A stretch of DNA of 64,000 nt. It comes from Viridothelium virens (lineage: Eukaryota > Ascomycota > Dothideomycetes > Trypetheliales > Trypetheliaceae). Made by a program: the position numbers and the translations under genes. This document shows, one piece after another, positions 59,398 through 64,000 of the stretch; positions within the stretch are counted from its first letter, which is position 1; each line of letters opens with the position of its first letter. Under the pieces are notes generated by a model. That model did no database searches, had not been told where the DNA came from, and worked only from the letters and a program-made list of their open reading frames with translations. The stretch lies in contig ML991786.1 in the NCBI GenBank assembly GCA_010094025.1, forward strand, positions 186,001-250,000, written 5' to 3'.

Positions 59398-60153
59398 ATG
59401 TCTCAGTCAAGAGTTAAACACGAACTTGACTACGCCCTTCTCTCTCCCAGGAGTGTAGTCGACGTAGAGGATGAGGATGGGCTTCACGACACTATTCACA
59501 GACCCAAGCAGTCCGCACGACCAAGCTTCTGGCTCGTCGTTATCATCATCTCATTTGTCGAAATTGCTCATGTTCTGCTCTACGCCTGCTGGCATTTTGT
59601 CTTCACACCTTTCATCTCTTTACCCGGACCTATGGATCTTCCCTCGGCCTATAATATCTCGCAAACCTTTACCGCAAACGTATCGGACTTGTCTCTTGTC
59701 CACTCTAGTCCTGACACGGACTCATACTGGTCCTCAATCACCAAGGGTGCGAATAACGGCCTTGTTTCGCTCCCTACACGCTTTGCGTACTCTCATAATC
59801 TTGAGCTCAGCGGGCTCAATACGACCGCTGGAGAGAGTGTCTTCCAAGTCGACGCTTTCCATCAGCTACATTGCCTCGCGCGTATCCGTGAGATGATCAT
59901 CTCTTATCCGTCCTTGCTAAAGCTCAATCCCAATCTCGGAGAGAAGGATAGATACTACCAGCATACACTGCACTGTGTAGATTACTTGAGACAGACGATC
60001 ATGTGCAACGCGGACCTGACCCTTGTCAGCACTGGCCAGGACTTGGAGTTTGACCACAGCCCACCGAGACAGTGTCGGGACTGGGATGCCGTGGTGGGGT
60101 GGGTGGAGGCATGGAAGTGGATACCAAATGAAATTGCTGGAAATAAGTACTAA
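59398..60153 (+). CDS. UstYa-family (DUF3328) oxidase-like protein
   Basis: Single exon, 251 aa. One transmembrane helix near the N-terminus (residues about 43-68, starting FWLVVIIISFVEIAHVLL) precedes a globular part. The family HxxHC motif appears twice: HQLHC (H155 to C159) and HTLHC (H189 to C193). The spacing and the downstream MCNADLTLV are typical of UstYa homologues. UstYa proteins are copper-dependent oxidases that cyclise or hydroxylate peptides in fungal RiPP and related pathways (ustiloxin, cyclochlorotine). No precursor gene with Kex2-repeat structure, no tyrosinase or P450 and no second UstYa gene is present here, so it may be a stand-alone enzyme. The ATG at 59398 was chosen because upstream sequence lacks conserved content. 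Confidence 0.9.
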   Translation: MSQSRVKHELDYALLSPRSVVDVEDEDGLHDTIHRPKQSARPSFWLVVIIISFVEIAHVLLYACWHFVFTPFISLPGPMDLPSAYNISQTFTANVSDLSLVHSSPDTDSYWSSITKGANNGLVSLPTRFAYSHNLELSGLNTTAGESVFQVDAFHQLHCLARIREMIISYPSLLKLNPNLGEKDRYYQHTLHCVDYLRQTIMCNADLTLVSTGQDLEFDHSPPRQCRDWDAVVGWVEAWKWIPNEIAGNKY

Positions 60154-61909
60154 GAATGTCGACGACTACGAACAGAGCTGGCCAAACCTGTCACACTTGT
60201 ACCGCAAACCGCCGGTCACTGTGTCCCTAATATTTGTCGTCTTTGCTCTCCTATCCCGTACTATATACAAGGACTGAAGAGGCGGAGAACTGCTCGGGCA
60301 GCAAGGCTTCTCATTGTGATATGACCGGCACTCTTTGCCTGAATTTGGCTCCCAGAACCAAATGACCCCAAAGTACCAATAGGGCTCTGGTCTTGCTTAG
60401 GGAAGCCTTGATATGGTTCTCTTCAACCGTCCCTAACTTGGGTATGGTACTCGTATATCGCTTTCCAGTGTGAGTTGCAGGGTCAACTCTGAGCGAGGAA
60501 TGATGTTCAAGCCGCAGTCTTTACGAGGGCCTTTTTAAGTGGCCCTGGCAAGTTCGAGCAAGCTTCAAGTCCGCCCATCTTATAAACGTTGCTGCTTCCC
60601 AATTTCTCTAGCACAAGCTCTGGGACATAGCAGTCGTGGGGCCTCACGTTTGGAAGCTCAAAGGCACAAAAGGGTACGGGAACGAACTGTTCCGTCGTCG
60701 GAAGCACTTCTCCTTGCCAAGTCTACCAACGTCGCAACACCTTGGCACCCGTGAAGAAGTACGGATAACATTGTTTCACCAAGCCCGTAGTCTATGACGA
60801 GGAGACAGTTATCCTCAGTTGACAATGTCCGAGGCGAGGGGAACGGTCGCTGAACGAACAATCGCTCACTCTCTACGGCAGCTTTGCACAAAAGGCCGCA
60901 TCTGCTATGGATTCTTGTACCTATTCCTTTTCTTGTCAATTTGCATGCCGCATTAGCATATGAAACAAGCACTGTGGACCGGTGAAAGTTCTTGTCATTT
61001 TCTGTCTTCACGTATTACTTTCTCGGCATACAATCGCGTTGGAGTCACCCCGATTTTCGAATAAATGGAATATGTGGAGATGAAAACAGCTTTGGTGGAG
61101 TGACTAGTCTTGCACGGAGCAACCAGTGACATGGCGGAGTTGCGTCCAGTATGCATCTTGATATGTATCTTAGATAGTGTAAGCTCGCAAATCGCTCTCG
61201 AGGCTGAGACAAAGAACCATAGCCGGATTGCCCGCACGATGCAGCGTTTGGATCGTAAGGAGACTACCTTACGGCGGCTGGGGGGTTCCTCAACCGGTAA
61301 TTATCACTCGGCATTATTGCCAAACTAGCCGTCATCATGTGAGCTCACCGCCTGTCTCCCAACTGATCCGCTGCCGTAGACCTTCAGAAGCACACAAGCC
61401 TAAGTGCAACAAGATCACCGTACTGTGATTTACTGACCTGGCGGAATCATAATTGATTGACAATAGTTCGGACATTTCACAATACCCAGGCCAAAGATGT
61501 TTATCCGTGTCCAGAACCTTGCACTTTGGCGTCTGAAAAGACCCTCACACGAGATCCACCCCAGTACAGTCCCATAGCGGTGCGTTAGAACTCAACAGGA
61601 CCAGTGATATCGGCAACTAGGTACCGTCCTGAGTGTTGATGGAACCGATGCCTATGAACCGGGCGGAAAGCGGCGCTCTCGTGCGGAACAGAAGCCAACG
61701 GATTGACTTTATCGTGCATATGAGACGAAGAATGATCTGCTATTGGTGATGAACATCAGCTTCACTCGTATAGGAGTGGCAGTAGCTCTCATACTCATAA
61801 TGAAGGGTCACAAGGGAAGCCGAGGGAGCATTGAGGTCCATGGTAATCTGGACCATGATTTCCAGGGAATAGGCGATGATCGCTCGAGGCCCTTATCATC
61901 ATGTTCATG
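60154..61909. other. convergent intergenic region with a MITE end
   Basis: 1.8 kb between the UstYa-type gene and GYP1. It contains one 39-bp terminus of the palindromic element (61265-61303). Other frames are short and overlapping. Confidence 0.45.
61265..61303. mobile_element. palindromic MITE-like element, single terminus
   Basis: TACCTTACGGCGGCTGGGGG followed by GTTCCTCAACCGGTAATTA matches the outer 39 bases of the family; the match is then lost. A solo end. Confidence 0.7.
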
Positions 61910-63584
61910 TCATCGTGGACTAGCAGAGGCCACCTGCCCATTCGGCCCTTTCAGATGCGCACTGCTCCCCTTAAAGAGACTTTGCCATATGAACGCTTCG
62001 CTCAGTAGAAGCTCTATCTCCTTTTCCGTCCACTCTCTGGTAGGTAATGCTTGCAAAAACATCATGATTTCCGAAAAGTCCATCTTAGCGAGCTTATCGG
62101 ACCATTTGACAAGGAAAGCAGCACAGACGTAAAGGTGAAACTCGGAGAAGCCTTGGTCTTCTGCCATGTAAGTGTCCCACATACGGATAACATTCTTGAC
62201 GCTGACCTCACGCATCAAAAGACAGTTCATCCAACGGAAGCTGAACTGGATAAATTCAACACCCTGGGCTTCGAGGTGCTTGGCGAGAGTAGAGTCGATT
62301 CTGGCCGTGAGATCACGCAGCGCCGCTACTTGTCGTTGAATACCTGGCTGAGCGAAGATGTAATTGTCCTGAATACCATCCAGTAATTTCGTGAGACACC
62401 AGAATGAATCTGCTTCTACTGCATCCAGAACGGGCTTTGGAAGCTGGCCAGGGTCCATACCGAACTCGATATCGGGATCTGTGATGTAGCTGGCAAGGAA
62501 GACTTGCCAAAATGGTGTGACCAGGTCGTTAATGCCTTGTACGTAACCGCTTGCAGGGTGTCGGATCGCCCAAACGTAGAGAATTCGCTCCAAGGAGCGT
62601 TGTGTAGCTTCATAGCTATAAAGTTCCAAATGTGGATTGGTGCGGGGAACGTCAATACTGATCTGGTGCCATACTGCTTCGTCTAGTCCACGACCGCGGC
62701 CTTTGTTGATGATGGGCGACGGTCCGATGGAGTTTGGAGCCACCGGCCCTTCGCTACCTGCTGTGCCTCGCTCAAAGGCTTGTTTCACACCGTCTAGGTA
62801 TTCCCTACGCTTTCGTTCTAGTGTGGAAACTCGTCTCTCGCTGCTAGTTGGTAGATAGCCTAGGAGTAGTTGCCAGGATATTGCTCGAACCTCTTCTGGA
62901 ATGCCGGACCATGCTGAATCTCGCAGCTCGGACAGATTGATAGAGCTAGCTTGTAGGATACGTTTGAATTTGTTGATCCTACTGATGCGTGCGGAGTGTG
63001 CTTCAAGCTCCTTGGATGTAGCGTTTGTTGAGACTTGGGGATGGTCAATCAAATGCAGTGCATTTGCAGGGTCCTGTAATATCTCTTTATACTGCGGTCT
63101 CACGATCTTGCCCTCGCTCTTCTTGGGACTCGGATAGCTAGGGATTACCCCCCGTTCCTCAGCAATGTCCCCCGTTTCTATTCTCCAACCAGCAGGGGAC
63201 AGAGTCGTCCCTCCTGCCGCATATTTTGCAGAGGTCCCACTACTAGAATCGCCCGTTCTGGCTTTAGTCAATTTCTTGTCCTTCCGCCTCATTGAAGCTA
63301 TACTGGGTAACCCAAACTCATCTTCGTCCTCATCGTAGCCCAGATCGTCGTCATCATCGTCGTCCGCTGCCCAGTCTCTATTGGTGTCAGACAGATATCC
63401 TGTGAACGTCCTGCGTGGGGGAGGTGTAGAAGTTGAAGGATTTTTTGAGGAGGCACTGTGTTCTCGAGAGATAGTAGGAGGAGTTCGAGGTCGAGAATTG
63501 CCTGATATTGATCTTGTTCTGGGTCAATAGAATATCCAAAATTTCAGAATAAGTGCGGTATTACAGCGAGCTGAAGTTGAGCAT
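61910..63584 (-). CDS. GYP1: Rab GTPase-activating protein, Gyp1/TBC1D22 type
   Basis: TBC-domain protein that accelerates GTP hydrolysis by Rab GTPases such as Ypt1 at the Golgi. Exons 63584-63565 and 63518-61910 give 542 aa; the first is only 20 nt (MLNFSSL). The 46-bp intron (donor GTAATA) is short, and this start is inferred from the frame joining cleanly. A Ser/Pro-rich and poly-Asp N-terminus precedes the TBC domain (about residues 215-500): SAWSGIPEEVRAISWQLLLG, the arginine-finger motif IDVPRTNP and the glutamine-finger motif SGYVQGINDL, all intact. The C-terminal part contains RWMNCLLMREV and IRMWDTYMAEDQGFSEFHL. The match to yeast Gyp1 is close around IRHPASGYVQGIND. Confidence 0.92.
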
Positions 63585-64000
63585 GTCTGCATGGGAATAC
63601 GAAGCTCCGATCACCTTCCCACTGCCCGATGCTGATGAGGCATTACGTTTAAGTGGAGGCGCATTGCTCCGCCAGAATGGTGATGTCGACCTGAAGATAG
63701 AAGTTAGAACTAGTGATGAAGGCTTAGGGTGCAGAACCCCTTACTCGGAGCGGTCTATTGTCATCCAGGCTCATACAATTAGCGCATTCATTCCTTGAGG
63801 GCGTTTTGAAAAGGCGTTATGCCTGCTACGAACCGACCTGGACCATTTCCTGGTAAGAGGGATTAGTCAAAACCATTCGAAACACAAGATGGTCAAAAGC
63901 ACCTGCTGGCCTTTTTTGGAGCTCATACTGCTCTCATAGTGCTGCTCGACGAGTCGAGACGCTGAGAGAGTGCCTTGGGTACCTATAAGCAGTGGGAGAA
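63585..64000. other. right edge, upstream of GYP1
   Basis: A plus-strand frame of 81 codons (63553-63798) overlaps the GYP1 start region. It is not supported as a gene. Nothing else is seen before the window ends. Confidence 0.4.

Noticed and set aside
58527-61909. RiPP gene cluster around the UstYa-type oxidase
   Set aside because: No precursor with repeated Lys-Arg-bounded core peptides, no tyrosinase, P450 or transporter is visible nearby.
1-64000. CRISPR array, prophage or bacterial operon structure
   Set aside because: No regularly spaced short repeats, and every confident gene is spliced or typically fungal.

Overview
The window is nuclear DNA from a filamentous ascomycete (Pezizomycotina). 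The reasons are short introns of about 46-90 bp with GTAAGT/GTATGT-like donors and sometimes a TACTAAC branch site, and families restricted to or typical of these fungi: UstYa/DUF3328, a PTH11-type rhodopsin-fold membrane protein, CFEM, MARVEL and 2EXR-like proteins. I cannot name the class or genus. Gene models were spliced by hand. In all but one the summed exon length divides by three and the junctions restore family motifs.

Left part (1-29.8 kb). Two secreted glycosidases are divergently arranged: a GH127/DUF1680 beta-L-arabinofuranosidase-like enzyme (minus) and a GH92 alpha-mannosidase-like enzyme (plus), whose first intron carries a small palindromic transposon. Next come an F-box-like protein, TDP1 (DNA 3'-end repair, with an N-terminal ubiquitin-interacting motif), a gene-poor 3.1 kb, a MARVEL-like four-helix membrane protein, the giant bridge-like lipid transfer protein FMP27/BLTP2 (about 3049 aa), and a PTH11-type seven-helix protein broken by one extra A in a run of nine.

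Middle (29.8-42.4 kb). This is mostly non-coding. It holds a GPI-anchored aspartic protease, then an island of about 6 kb bounded by a 160-bp inverted repeat. The island holds a small secreted CFEM-type protein, five of the seven copies of the palindromic element, a CAN-type microsatellite and a 79-bp tandem duplication. An Ost-alpha/TMEM184-like transporter follows.

Right part (43.5-64 kb). Mostly conserved housekeeping genes: mitochondrial 1-Cys peroxiredoxin, a TDT/SLAC1-type anion transporter, an unknown protein, RPB5 and PPM1 as a divergent pair, a TM9/EMP70 protein, NCS-1 calcium sensor, MED4, a 2EXR-like protein, a lone UstYa-family oxidase, and the Rab-GAP GYP1.

The genes do not form one pathway. 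The most notable non-gene content is the family of TA-bounded, near-perfect palindromic elements of about 186 bp (MITE-like): four full copies, two half copies and one end. The inverted-repeat-bounded island is second. I found no rRNA, tRNA, CRISPR or complete transposase.
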